From assembly GCF_003751505.1 (NCBI RefSeq), contig NZ_RJVB01000008.1, positions 186,001-250,000 on the forward strand: a DNA stretch of 64,000 nt, written 5' to 3'. The position numbers and the translations under genes are program-made. The notes under the pieces were generated by a model, which worked only from the letters and a program-made list of their open reading frames with translations, did not search any database and was not told the origin of the DNA. Source of the DNA: Erwinia sp. JUb26. GTDB taxonomy: Bacteria; Pseudomonadota; Gammaproteobacteria; Enterobacterales; Enterobacteriaceae. The first letter of the stretch is position 1. The number at the start of each line of letters is the position of its first letter. Below are positions 42,862 to 51,437 of the stretch, piece by piece.

Positions 42862-42900
42862 GGCTGGCAGGCCGATCACCACCCGATCTCGCCTGCTTTT
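42862..42900 (+). terminator. Possible terminator after the nucleoside hydrolase
   Basis: GCAGGC (42867-42872) pairs with GCCTGC (42891-42896) and is followed by TTTT. The loop is long, so the call is weak. Confidence 0.35.
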
Positions 42901-43068
42901 GGATCTCACCCGAAAATTACCTGCCTAATAATTACGCACGCAACAAACTGAAACCTCTGCTTACACCCTGATGATAAGCCTGACAAAAGCGTCCGGTCGG
43001 GGTGTGATTTCACATGCTATAAACAAATAAATAACAATTAGCCTCCCCCTACAGGACAGGACATCCCC

Positions 43069-44304
43069 ATGCTTAACTGGACTTCAACCCAGCGCAATGT
43101 GGCGTTCGCCAGCTTTGCCAGCTGGACGCTGGATGCGTTCGACTTCTTTATTCTGGTCTTTGTGCTGAGCGATATCGCCGCCAATTTCCACACCGAAATT
43201 TCCGATGTCTCGCTGGCGATTATGCTGACGCTGGCGGTCCGGCCGATCGGTGCACTGCTGTTTGGCCGCCTGGCGGAAAAGTACGGACGACGCCCGATCC
43301 TGATGACCAATATCATTATCTTTTCGCTGTTTGAGCTGCTTTCCGCCTGGTCACCGACGCTGGAGTGGTTCCTGATCTTCCGCGTGATTTACGGCATTGC
43401 GATGGGTGGCGTGTGGGGCGTGGCCTCCTCGCTGGCGATGGAAACTATCCCCGATCGTTCACGCGGGCTGATGTCCGGGGTGTTTCAGGCGGGCTATCCC
43501 TGTGGCTACCTGCTGGCGTCTATTATCTTCGGTCTGTGTTACAGCCTGGTGGGCTGGCGCGGGATGTTCCTGATTGGCGTAGTGCCGATCCTGCTGCTGC
43601 CGTTTATCTATTTTAAAGTGCCGGAGTCGCCGGTGTGGCTGGCGGCCCGCGAACGTAAGGAGAGCGCGGCGCTGATGCCGGTGCTGCGCAGCCACTGGAA
43701 GCTGTGTATCTATCTGGTGCTGCTGATGGCCTGCTTTAACTTCTTCAGCCACGGGACTCAGGATCTCTATCCCACTTTCCTGAAGGTGCAGCACGGCTTC
43801 AATCCGCAAACCGTCAGCATCATTGCCATCTCTTACAATATTGCGGCGATGCTGGGCGGCATCTTCTTCGGTTCACTGTCGGAGAAAATTGGCCGTAAGA
43901 AGGCGATGATGATTGCCGCTTTCCTTGCGCTGCCGGTACTGCCGCTGTGGGCATTTTCCAGCGGCTCGTGGATGATTGGCTGCGGCGCGTTTCTGATGCA
44001 GTTTATGGTGCAGGGCGCGTGGGGCGTGGTGCCGACTTATCTGACCGAACTGGTGCCGGCCAATGCCCGTGCGGTGCTGCCGGGATTTGTCTATCAGTTG
44101 GGGAATCTGATTGCGTCGGTGAACGCGACGCTGCAGTCGAAAATTGCGGAAGCGCACGGTAATAATTACGGGTTGGCGATGGCAATCGTAGCCGGGACGG
44201 TGGCGATACTGATCTGCCTGATTGTCGCCTTCGGTCGGGAAACACAGGGCGTCAAAATTTCTGGCAGTGAAGATACGGCAGGGCCCGCTGCGGAAAGCCG
44301 CTAA
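43069..44304 (+). CDS. MFS transporter (NanT/lactate-permease-like)
   Basis: 411 residues, twelve helices, with ASWTLDAFDFFILVFVLSDIA at the start and GRLAEKYGRRPIL after helix 2, as in the sialate/lactate:H+ symporter group. IYGIAMGGVWGVASSLAMETIP is the helix 4 motif. An AGGACAGGACA ribosome site precedes the ATG. It is 213 bp after the nucleoside hydrolase and may have its own promoter. Its substrate is unknown. Confidence 0.82.
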   Translation: MLNWTSTQRNVAFASFASWTLDAFDFFILVFVLSDIAANFHTEISDVSLAIMLTLAVRPIGALLFGRLAEKYGRRPILMTNIIIFSLFELLSAWSPTLEWFLIFRVIYGIAMGGVWGVASSLAMETIPDRSRGLMSGVFQAGYPCGYLLASIIFGLCYSLVGWRGMFLIGVVPILLLPFIYFKVPESPVWLAARERKESAALMPVLRSHWKLCIYLVLLMACFNFFSHGTQDLYPTFLKVQHGFNPQTVSIIAISYNIAAMLGGIFFGSLSEKIGRKKAMMIAAFLALPVLPLWAFSSGSWMIGCGAFLMQFMVQGAWGVVPTYLTELVPANARAVLPGFVYQLGNLIASVNATLQSKIAEAHGNNYGLAMAIVAGTVAILICLIVAFGRETQGVKISGSEDTAGPAAESR

Positions 44305-44307
44305 CAG

Positions 44308-44336
44308 GGACGACGGCTCGGGGCCGTCGTCGGTTT
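44308..44336. terminator. Bidirectional hairpin between convergent genes
   Basis: ACGACGGC TCGGG GCCGTCGT fills the 33 bp between the MFS stop and the stop of the convergent deacylase gene. There is a short T run on the plus strand. Confidence 0.6.
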
Positions 44337-44337
44337 A

Positions 44338-44805
44338 TCACTCAGGCTGCTGGCAGACGTCAACCCATTCGGCGTCGGTCAGGCTGGCCATATATTCAGG
44401 CGCGATGCGCACCGCGCTGTGGATTGCGCCTGCCGCGGGCAGCACTTCCTGGTAGTCGCGGAGTGAAACGTCGCAGTAAACGCTGAGTGGATGTTCCAGG
44501 CCAAACGGGCAGACGCCGCCGACAGGGTGGCCGGTCCAGCTCACCACTTCTTCACCGTTTAACATGCGGGCTTTCGCTCCCAGCGCCTGCTTCAGCTTGC
44601 GGTTATCCAGCCGCGCATCGCCACGCGTCACAATCAGCACCACGCGATCTTTCACTTTCAGCGACAGGGTTTTGGCAATCTGCCCCGGCTCAACCTGATG
44701 GGCCCGCGCGGCCAGATCGACGGTGGCGGTGCTCTCTTCCAGTTCAATAATGGCAATTTCAGGTGCTCGCTCGGCAAAGAACTGACGTACGGATTCCAGA
44801 CTCAT
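44338..44805 (-). CDS. YbaK/EbsC-family aminoacyl-tRNA deacylase
   Basis: 155 residues of the YbaK/ProX editing family. The conserved KTLSLKV lysine region, the RLDNRKLKQALGAK helix and the GGVCPFGLEHPL loop are clear. Members hydrolyse mischarged aminoacyl-tRNAs in trans. The precise amino acid and tRNA cannot be decided here. It follows the diguanylate cyclase gene by 12 bp on the same strand. Confidence 0.8.
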   Translation of the reverse strand: MSLESVRQFFAERAPEIAIIELEESTATVDLAARAHQVEPGQIAKTLSLKVKDRVVLIVTRGDARLDNRKLKQALGAKARMLNGEEVVSWTGHPVGGVCPFGLEHPLSVYCDVSLRDYQEVLPAAGAIHSAVRIAPEYMASLTDAEWVDVCQQPE

Positions 44806-44817
44806 GTAACTCCTCCT

Positions 44818-45936
44818 TTATTTTCCGCCGGTGAAGACATTCTGGGGATCGGCGGCCTGTGGCTGGGTGCTGTGCATCAGGTCCTGCCAGGACAGCAGCA
44901 TATTGCGCCCCTGATTCTTCGCCAGATACAGCGCGCGGTCAGCATTGGTCAGTGCGGTGTTAAAATCGTCACCTTCCAGCGGGGCAATACCGGCGCTGAG
45001 AGTAACGTGGGTCGATACCTTATCGTTAAAACGGTGAGATATTTCCAGATTAACCACGTACTGACGAATGCGCTCCGCCAGCTGCATCGCGATGGTTTCA
45101 TTCACGTTGGTCAGCAGCACCAGAAACTCTTCGCCGCCAAAGCGTGTAACCACATCCCGTGAGCGCACCGCATCACGAATGGCGGTAGAAACGCGTATTA
45201 ACGCCTGATCGCCCATCGTGTGGCCGTAGTTGTCGTTGTAGGCCTTGAAATTGTCAATATCCAGCAGCAGGACAAAGTGATTGCCCGAGTGTTTCTCAAG
45301 AATGCTTTGCAGGCGGTTGGTCAGGCCACGGCGGTTATACAACCCGGTGAGCGGGTCCAGCATGCTGAGATCGCTGTAGGACTCTTTTTCCGCGTACAGC
45401 TGGCTGAGCAGGCGACGGGTAAAATTATCCAGCCGCCGCAGCATCAGGTGATGAAGAGTAAAGCCGACCAGCGGCAGCGTGACGGTAAACAGCATTAACA
45501 GTGTATTGCGCCCGCCATCCAGGATCAGCACGGTTGCCGCAGTGGGTAAGGCATGCAGGCAAAACGCCAGCAGGTGATCCCCCAGTGCAATGGCGCTAAT
45601 AAAGAACACGCTGACCAGGGCGACCAGCAGGTAATTATCGGCGATATAGAACTGATAATGAAAGCGGGAGAATATATGCCATGCCCATAGAATGCCGGTA
45701 AATAGAGCCACACTATTCAGGCGCTGTATTTGTGCCGCAGGATTAATTAGCAATCTTGCTAGCAATGCCACACTGAATATCGCGATAAGTAGCGTGGGGG
45801 CGCAGGCCGTGAGTGGCGTGTGGCTGGTGGCGCGAAGCGACAAAAATAAAGCGGTAACAATATTTAAAAAAAGAAATAGCATCAACGACAGGCGACGCTT
45901 GCTGTTAAGCAATTCATCATAGATTTTAGTTTGCAT
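44818..45936 (-). CDS. Membrane-bound diguanylate cyclase (GGDEF)
   Basis: 372 residues. About six transmembrane helices occupy residues ~15-165, followed by a short coiled linker and the GGDEF domain. The active site reads GGEEF (in RFGGEEFLVLL), a catalytically competent variant. An RxxD inhibitory site (RSRD) precedes it by five residues, so product inhibition by c-di-GMP is expected. No EAL domain is present. It should raise c-di-GMP, which favours surface attachment. Confidence 0.9.
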   Translation of the reverse strand: MQTKIYDELLNSKRRLSLMLFLFLNIVTALFLSLRATSHTPLTACAPTLLIAIFSVALLARLLINPAAQIQRLNSVALFTGILWAWHIFSRFHYQFYIADNYLLVALVSVFFISAIALGDHLLAFCLHALPTAATVLILDGGRNTLLMLFTVTLPLVGFTLHHLMLRRLDNFTRRLLSQLYAEKESYSDLSMLDPLTGLYNRRGLTNRLQSILEKHSGNHFVLLLDIDNFKAYNDNYGHTMGDQALIRVSTAIRDAVRSRDVVTRFGGEEFLVLLTNVNETIAMQLAERIRQYVVNLEISHRFNDKVSTHVTLSAGIAPLEGDDFNTALTNADRALYLAKNQGRNMLLSWQDLMHSTQPQAADPQNVFTGGK

Positions 45937-46140
45937 TTTATTTACTCGTGACTGCCCTGGAATATCAAAGCATGGCTCGCTGCAGACGACAGATGCTTAT
46001 CAACTGGAATAGTTTAGAGCTGTTATTATTTGATTTTTCTGAATTGTGATCCGAGTCAATCTAACATTTATCAATCAGGCTGTCATCCGCCGGAATAAAG
46101 TTTCAACAATGTTGCTGCAAAGTGATAAAAAGTGTCATAT

Positions 46141-46159
46141 GATATTGGTAATCATTATC
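46141..46159 (+). promoter_or_regulatory. Fur box
   Basis: GATATTGGTAATCATTATC matches the 19 bp Fur consensus (GATAATGATAATCATTATC) at 17 positions. It lies 25 bp before the small membrane protein gene at 46184. Confidence 0.75.
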
Positions 46160-46183
46160 ATTTGAAATTGTGTGGACACAGCT

Positions 46184-46468
46184 ATGGTAGCCGCAATGAT
46201 CACTGCGTGTGGACTATGGGGGATAAGCTGGATGATGGGTAAAAGACTCGATAGCGGTTGGGGCGTTCTGCTGCCCTGCACGGTTATGCCGCTGATGGCA
46301 ATGATGGAGCTGTCATTCACCGAATGGCGGATGCTGATGGTCGTGGCGTTTCTGGCCACCGTGGTGATGCTCTATCACAAGCGTTTGCGTCACTATATGC
46401 TGCTGCCGTCGTGTATTGCGCTGGTGGGCGGGCTTGCTGCCATTACCGTGAATTTCAGCACGCAATAA
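46184..46468 (+). CDS. Small membrane protein (DUF1435-like), Fur-boxed
   Basis: About 94 residues from ATG 46184. GTG 46172 and ATG 46229 (at MMGKRLDSGWG) are alternatives; no strong ribosome site settles the choice. Three hydrophobic segments are seen: GWGVLLPCTVMPLMAMMEL, MLMVVAFLATVVMLY and LLPSCIALVGGLAAITV. The HKRLRHYMLLPSCIAL stretch resembles DUF1435 proteins of Enterobacterales. The near-consensus Fur box suggests induction in low iron. The role is unknown. Confidence 0.65.
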   Translation: MVAAMITACGLWGISWMMGKRLDSGWGVLLPCTVMPLMAMMELSFTEWRMLMVVAFLATVVMLYHKRLRHYMLLPSCIALVGGLAAITVNFSTQ

Positions 46469-46610
46469 GCAGATAATCAGCACCATCAGGGACGATGGAT
46501 ATATCACCGCAAAGATTAAGGACTAACAGAATAAAACGAATAATACCGGGAGTGAATTTTATACTTCTGGGGATACGTGCCGGGAGTCTTTCAGAGAGAA
46601 GAAATCAACA

Positions 46611-46697
46611 TGGTGCGAAGAGAGGGACTTGAACCCTCACGTCCGTAAGAACACTAACACCTGAAGCTAGCGCGTCTACCAATTCCGCCACCTTCGC
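46611..46697 (-). tRNA. leuV: tRNA-Leu (CAG)
   Basis: An 87-nucleotide class II tRNA with a long variable arm, an encoded CCA and anticodon CAG. It is one of three tandem copies, the last to be transcribed. Confidence 0.95.
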
Positions 46698-46732
46698 GTC
46701 CTGTTGATCTTTTTTACTCATATCACCGCATT

Positions 46733-46819
46733 TGGTGCGAAGAGAGGGACTTGAACCCTCACGTCCGTAAGAACACTAACACCTGAAGCTAGCGCGTCTA
46801 CCAATTCCGCCACCTTCGC
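46733..46819 (-). tRNA. leuP: tRNA-Leu (CAG)
   Basis: Identical to the copy at 46611-46697 as far as read; a 35 bp spacer separates the two. The middle gene of the transcript. Confidence 0.95.
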
Positions 46820-46852
46820 GCAGATGCTGCGTAATATGAATAACATGGTTTT

Positions 46853-46939
46853 TGGTGCGAAGAGAGGGACTTGAACCCTCACGTCCGTTAAGACACTAAC
46901 ACCTGAAGCTAGCGCGTCTACCAATTCCGCCACCTTCGC
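46853..46939 (-). tRNA. leuQ: tRNA-Leu (CAG), variable-arm variant
   Basis: The promoter-proximal copy. It differs from the other two only in the variable arm (TGTCTTAACGGAC instead of TGTTCTTACGGAC), with the same anticodon and acceptor stem. Confidence 0.95.
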
Positions 46940-46982
46940 ATACCCGCAACATAACAACGTTATATCGCAACCACGGAGGCGC

Positions 46983-47010
46983 ATTCTAGAGATTTTACCC
47001 GGGACGTCAA
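46983..47010 (-). promoter_or_regulatory. Promoter of the tRNA-Leu operon
   Basis: On the minus strand TTGACG (47010-47005) and TAGAAT (46988-46983) are separated by 16 bp. A GC-rich discriminator (GCGCCTCC) follows, as in stable-RNA promoters under stringent control. Confidence 0.75.
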
Positions 47011-47115
47011 CAGTTATTTTTTATTGTTGGATCAATCGCCTGAAAAAACAGCGAATGGGGGATTTTGGGAGGTTTCAGCACGCTTTCAGGGGACCTTGCG
47101 GCCCCCTGACGTTCA

Positions 47116-48150
47116 TTAACGTGATGCTTTCGGCGCGCGGCCTTTAACGGCGCGATACACTTTGAAGCGGCCGTTCTGCAACAGCACTTCGTGGCTGCCG
47201 AAGGTTTCATCCAGTACCTGTGGATACGGCAGGAAGGCGTTAGCTACGATGCGCAGTTCGCCGCCGGTATTCAGATGCGTGACGGCGCCGCGGATCAGCG
47301 TCTGTGCCGCATCCAGGCTGGTCTGCATGCCGTCGTGGAACGGCGGGTTGGAGATAATCATATCGAAGCGCCCGGTAATGCCGGAATAGACGTTACCGGC
47401 GACCACGGTGCCTTCCAGGCCGTTAGCGGCCAGCGTGGCTTCACTGGCGGCGACGGCGCTGGCGCTGGCATCGGTCAGCGTCAGTCGAACCTTCGGAGAG
47501 TGGCTGGCCAGCATCACGGACAGCACGCCTGCGCCACAGCCCACGTCCAGCACCTTGCCTTTAGTGTGCGGCGTCAGCGTGGAAAGCAGCAGCTGGCTGC
47601 CGATGTCCAGGCCATCGCGGCTGAATACGCCCGGCAGGGTTTTGATGGTCAGATCGCCCAGTGGGTAATCTTCCCAGTAGCCTTCGGCATCAAACGTTGG
47701 TTGCTTATCCAGACGGCCGTGGTACAGGCCACAGCGGCGGGCGCTGTCGATTTTTTCCAGCTTGCTCCAGTTTTCCAGCATCTGTTCGGCACTGCGCACG
47801 CCGCTGCGGTTTTCACCAATCACAAAGATGTCGGTGCCAACCGGTAGCAGGGACAGCAGGTTTTGCAGCTGGAAGTGGGCTTCCGGCTTGTTTTTCGGCC
47901 AGTAGTACACCAGCGTATCGCAGCCTTCGGCGATTTCTGGCGTAGCGACCAGACCGAAGAGAACGTTTTCACCCATAGCGCGGTTGAGGATCTGCCAGTG
48001 ATGATATTGCTGGGTATGTGCCCGGCTCTGTGCGGTTTCCAGCTGGGCGGGCAGGTCATCCTGCAGATCGCCAGCAAACAGCACGCGGCGTTGGGAAAAT
48101 TCATCACTGTGGCGCAGTATCACTTCACTGGCCGGGGTAAATGCGGACAT
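47116..48150 (-). CDS. rsmC: 16S rRNA m2G1207 methyltransferase RsmC
   Basis: 344 residues. The C-terminal half is a SAM-dependent methyltransferase ([16 protein letters not shown]) with the catalytic NPPFH motif ([10 protein letters not shown]). The N-terminal half is the degenerate duplicate domain typical of RsmC. It methylates N2 of G1207 in the 30S subunit. The position beside leuPQV-type tRNAs and divergent from holD matches E. coli. Confidence 0.95.
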   Translation of the reverse strand: MSAFTPASEVILRHSDEFSQRRVLFAGDLQDDLPAQLETAQSRAHTQQYHHWQILNRAMGENVLFGLVATPEIAEGCDTLVYYWPKNKPEAHFQLQNLLSLLPVGTDIFVIGENRSGVRSAEQMLENWSKLEKIDSARRCGLYHGRLDKQPTFDAEGYWEDYPLGDLTIKTLPGVFSRDGLDIGSQLLLSTLTPHTKGKVLDVGCGAGVLSVMLASHSPKVRLTLTDASASAVAASEATLAANGLEGTVVAGNVYSGITGRFDMIISNPPFHDGMQTSLDAAQTLIRGAVTHLNTGGELRIVANAFLPYPQVLDETFGSHEVLLQNGRFKVYRAVKGRAPKASR

Positions 48151-48254
48151 CGGTCACTCCTTAAAAATCAGAGCGGCGATTATAGTTGTTTGTTGGCGCA
48201 GTTTCGAAGGCTTTGTTACCCTATGCCGGTCACACGGGCAGCCAGACAGGAAAA

Positions 48255-48677
48255 ATGATGTCTTCCAGACGCGACTGGTTATTACAGCAAATGGGTATTA
48301 CGCAGTATACGCTGCGGCGTCCGCGTGCCCTGCAGGGCGAAATTGCGGTGACGCTACCCGCAGAAACCCGGCTGGTGATTATTGCCGAGGTGCTACCCGC
48401 ACTGCAGGATCCGCTGGTTGCGGACGTGCTGCGCGCGCTGGAACTGCGCGAACCGCAGGTACAGATGCTTACGCCTGAACAGCTGGCGATGCTGCCGGAT
48501 GACACCCGCTGTCACAGCTGGTGCTTAGGATTAGATGCCCCGGCCACGCTTGCCGGAACCCACCTTGTTTCGCCAGTGCTGGCGGACCTCTACCACAATG
48601 CCGGTGCCAAACGGGCGCTATGGCAGCAGATTTGCCAACATGAATCAGATTTCATTACTCACCACGCACGATCTTGA
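48255..48677 (+). CDS. holD: DNA polymerase III psi subunit HolD
   Basis: About 140 residues, starting MMSSRRDWLLQQMGITQYTLRRPRALQGE, the conserved psi N-terminus that contacts chi. It bridges the clamp loader and SSB via chi. ACAGG precedes ATG 48255. It overlaps rimI by 38 bp, an arrangement also found in E. coli. Confidence 0.93.
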   Translation: MMSSRRDWLLQQMGITQYTLRRPRALQGEIAVTLPAETRLVIIAEVLPALQDPLVADVLRALELREPQVQMLTPEQLAMLPDDTRCHSWCLGLDAPATLAGTHLVSPVLADLYHNAGAKRALWQQICQHESDFITHHARS

Positions 48678-49080
48678 TGCCGCGTTTGCCATTGAGCAGC
48701 GCAGCCACGCTTTTCCCTGGTCGGAAAAAACCTTTGCCAGCAATCAGGGTGAACGCTATCTGAACCTGCGTCTGGAGGTCGACGGCGTGCTGGCGGCGTT
48801 CGCTATCACGCAGGTGGTGCTGGACGAGGCCACGCTGTTTAACCTGGCCGTCGATCCCGCTTTTCAACGCCGCGGACTTGGCCGCGAGCTGTTACAGCAC
48901 CTGATCGCCGAGCTGGAGCAGCGCGGAATTCTCACCCTCTGGCTGGAGGTTCGCGCCTCTAACCGTCCTGCTATCGCGCTTTACGAGCAGCTGGATTTCA
49001 ATGAGGTGTCGATCCGCCGCAACTACTATCCGACCGCAGACGGCAAAGAAGACGCCGTGATTATGGCCTTAACGATTTAA
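48640..49080 (+). CDS. rimI: Ribosomal protein S18 alanine N-acetyltransferase RimI
   Basis: 146 residues of the GNAT family. The acetyl-CoA loop is FQRRGLGRELLQHL, and the family hallmark FPWSEKTFASNQGERYL is intact. It acetylates the N-terminal alanine of S18. It starts inside holD and lies 13 bp before yjjG. Confidence 0.95.
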   Translation: MNQISLLTTHDLDAAFAIEQRSHAFPWSEKTFASNQGERYLNLRLEVDGVLAAFAITQVVLDEATLFNLAVDPAFQRRGLGRELLQHLIAELEQRGILTLWLEVRASNRPAIALYEQLDFNEVSIRRNYYPTADGKEDAVIMALTI

Positions 49081-49093
49081 CCGGGAATGACCG

Positions 49094-49774
49094 ATGCTTA
49101 CCCAATGGGACTGGATTTTATTTGACGCTGACGACACGCTGTTTCACTTCGACGCTTTCGCCGGTTTGCAGCGGCTTTTTGAGCGCTATGACGTGCAGTT
49201 CAGCCACGCCGATTACGATGATTATCAGGCAATTAACAAGCCGCTGTGGGTGGATTATCAGAATGGCGCAATCAGCGCCCTGCAGTTACAGCATCAGCGT
49301 TTTCAGGGCTGGGCCGATCGTTTGCAGGTCACCCCGCACGATCTGAACAGCGGTTTTCTGACCGCCATGGCCGAAATTTGCCTGCCGCTGGAGGGCGCAA
49401 CGGATCTGCTTAATGCGCTGAAGGGCCGGGTAAAAATGGGCATCATCACCAACGGTTTTACCGCGCTTCAGCAGGCGCGGCTGGAGCGCATCGGTTTCCT
49501 TGGCTATTTCGATCTGCTGGTGATTTCCGAGCAGGTGGGCCATGCCAAACCGCATCCGGCGATTTTTGATTATGCGCTGGCGCAGATGGGTAATCCGCCG
49601 CGCAACCGGGTGATGATGGTGGGGGATAATCCGGATTCCGATATCCTCGGCGGGATCAATGCCGGGATGGCGACCTGCTGGCTGAATGCTGACGGGCGTG
49701 CTCAGCCGGAAGGGATTAATCCGATGTGGCAGGTGGCGTCGCTGGGTGAGTTGCAGGATAAGTTATTGAGTTAA
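49094..49774 (+). CDS. yjjG: Pyrimidine 5'-nucleotidase YjjG
   Basis: 226 residues of the HAD superfamily. Motif I is FDADDTLF, motif II ITNG, motif III the lysine in GHAKPHP, and motif [14 protein letters not shown]. The E. coli enzyme removes phosphate from dUMP, dTMP and non-canonical pyrimidine nucleotides. In E. coli prfC follows directly; here ~2.4 kb with repeats, yghU and tag separates them. Confidence 0.93.
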   Translation: MLTQWDWILFDADDTLFHFDAFAGLQRLFERYDVQFSHADYDDYQAINKPLWVDYQNGAISALQLQHQRFQGWADRLQVTPHDLNSGFLTAMAEICLPLEGATDLLNALKGRVKMGIITNGFTALQQARLERIGFLGYFDLLVISEQVGHAKPHPAIFDYALAQMGNPPRNRVMMVGDNPDSDILGGINAGMATCWLNADGRAQPEGINPMWQVASLGELQDKLLS

Positions 49775-49843
49775 GGTTGCGGCCAGAACGGGCCTTTATC
49801 GAGCATTTTAGAGTGAAATTGCTGCTCATTCTGCGCATGGCGT

Positions 49844-49943
49844 ATCGGGGCTGGCCGGAACGCGGACCCGCTGCCACATCCCTGTACGCTCGGCCTCGCA
49901 CGTCCATGTGCTCGGACGGTCCGCTTATCCGGCCAGCCCCGAT
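49844..49943 (-). repeat. 100 bp palindromic element, copy 1
   Basis: Bounded by ATCGGGGCTGGCCGG and its complement. Read on the minus strand it contains GTACAGGGATGT (49876-49887), identical to the CsrA consensus RUACARGGAUGU. It also contains a GCAC-AUGGAC-GUGC hairpin (49898-49911). Its sequence is otherwise unlike the 190 bp family. Confidence 0.85.
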
Positions 49944-50004
49944 TGCCTGAAGGCTTCGGTGTTGCTGGTGGATTCAGGCTGCTGCACGTTTAGATGTCTG
50001 GCTT

Positions 50005-50104
50005 ATCGGGGTTGGTCGGAACGCGGACCCGCTGTCACGTCCATGTCCGCTCGGCCTCGCACATCCCTGTGCTCGGACGGTCCGCTAACCCGCCCAGCCC
50101 CGAT
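50005..50104 (-). repeat. 100 bp palindromic element, copy 2
   Basis: Same length and plan as the copy at 49844, with diverged arms (ATCGGGGTTGGTCGG and its partner). On the minus strand GCACAGGGATGTGC (50059-50072) forms a five-pair stem around GGGA. A second, weaker ACATGGACGT motif is at 50036-50047. Confidence 0.85.
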
Positions 50105-50221
50105 TGCCCGCATGCTCCTGAGTAGCTGCCTGAAAGTCACTTCCCTCAGGTAGCCCGCCGCGAAAAATTGCTGAACGTCCAGATTCACGATCGTTAACTG
50201 GCAGCAACGCAATGATTTGAA

Positions 50222-50394
50222 AGGGGAACCGTTACGGGACAGGTTAGCCGGGTGTCTGCCGCAGGGATGCGGCAGTCAAGCCCCCCAGGGAGGGGTTTTG
50301 GGGTTCAGTTCATTCACGGCGACCCGGCGATCTGCCCGTAACGGTAGCCCCATTCTCAGATCCCACCGCGACCTGCCCCGTAACGGTCACCCCG
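50222..50394 (+). repeat. Third type of inverted-repeat element
   Basis: ACCGTTACGGGACAGGT near 50228-50244 is repeated inverted at 50371-50387, with a tandem duplicate of the right end at ~50334-50353. Inside is a perfect seven-pair hairpin (50256-50262 with 50269-50275) with loop AGGGAU. A CCCC-GGGG hairpin with AGGGA in the loop follows at ~50282-50296. Confidence 0.7.
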
Positions 50395-50414
50395 TTCACG
50401 GATCTCACCGCAAC

Positions 50415-51266
50415 TTACAGCCCCAACTTTGCAAAATCCGACGCGTCATGACGCTCGGCCAGTTGCTGATCTTCCGGACCCCAGGTGCGATTCACAATCC
50501 GGCCGCGCTTCACCGCCGGACGCTGCGCAATCTCGTCCGCCCAGCGCACCACGTTCTTGTACGACGCCGCATCCAGGAACTCTGCCGCTTCATACATCAG
50601 ACCCTGCACCAGCGTGCCGTACCACGGCCAGATAGCGATATCCGCAATGCTGTACTCATTACCCGCGATATAACGATGCTCGCCCAACTGCTTATCCAGC
50701 AGATCGAGCTGGCGCTTGGCTTCCATGGTAAAGCGATCGATGGCGTATTCGATCTTCACCGGCGCATAGTGATAAAAGTGGCCGAAACCGCCGCCGACGT
50801 ACGGAGCCGCGCCCTGCAACCAGAACAGCCAGTTCAGCGCTTCGGTGCGACCAGCAGGATCTTTTGGCAGGAAGTGGCCAAACTTTTCCGCCAGATACAG
50901 CAGAATGGCGCCGGACTCAAACACCCGCGTTGCCGGTGTGGTAGAGGTATCCAGCAGTGCCGGAATCTTGGAGTTTGGATTCACCGCCACAAAACCGGAT
51001 GAGAACTGATCGCCCTCGCCGATACGGATCAGGTGCGCATCGTACTCCGCGCCGTGCTCGTTCAGCGCCAGCAGCTCTTCCAGCAGGATCGTGACCTTCT
51101 GGCCGTTAGGCGTACCCAGCGAGTACAATTGCAGAGGATGTTTGCCGGTTGGCAGAGTGGCTTCGTGGCGTGCGCCTGCCGTCGGGCGGTTGATGCTGCC
51201 CCAGGTGCCGCCGAGTGCCTTATTCTCGCTCCAGACCTTTGCTGGCTGATAGTCGTTGGTGCTCAT
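50415..51266 (-). CDS. yghU: Glutathione S-transferase-type disulfide-bond oxidoreductase YghU
   Basis: 283 residues, strongly resembling YghU: AKVWSENKALGGTWGSINRP at the start, then SLGTPNGQKVTILLEELLAL (thioredoxin-like N-domain) and FWLQGAAPYVGGGFGHFYHYAP in the helical domain. The E. coli protein has glutathione-dependent disulfide reductase activity in the cytoplasm. ATG 51266 is chosen; the open frame extends further upstream through promoter sequence. It is divergent from the tag-like gene. Confidence 0.9.
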   Translation of the reverse strand: MSTNDYQPAKVWSENKALGGTWGSINRPTAGARHEATLPTGKHPLQLYSLGTPNGQKVTILLEELLALNEHGAEYDAHLIRIGEGDQFSSGFVAVNPNSKIPALLDTSTTPATRVFESGAILLYLAEKFGHFLPKDPAGRTEALNWLFWLQGAAPYVGGGFGHFYHYAPVKIEYAIDRFTMEAKRQLDLLDKQLGEHRYIAGNEYSIADIAIWPWYGTLVQGLMYEAAEFLDAASYKNVVRWADEIAQRPAVKRGRIVNRTWGPEDQQLAERHDASDFAKLGL

Positions 51267-51437
51267 AACGCGATATACCCTTGTTAAGAAGTGAATCGGC
51301 TGTGATGCCGCCGGTGAAGTAAAAATAGCGGACCGTTGCCACAAAAGCCAAATGCCGCATTTTTCGCTGCTTAGATATAGCATTGCTAACCGGCGTGCGT
51401 TTATCCATAAAGAGCACCGTAATGGATTGAGGTGAAG

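Larger units (their letters stand above)
49775..50414. other. Repeat-filled convergent intergenic region
   Basis: 640 bp between yjjG (plus) and yghU (minus). It holds two 100 bp palindromic elements (49844, 50005) and a third type of inverted-repeat element (50222-50394). No gene is credible here. Confidence 0.75.
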
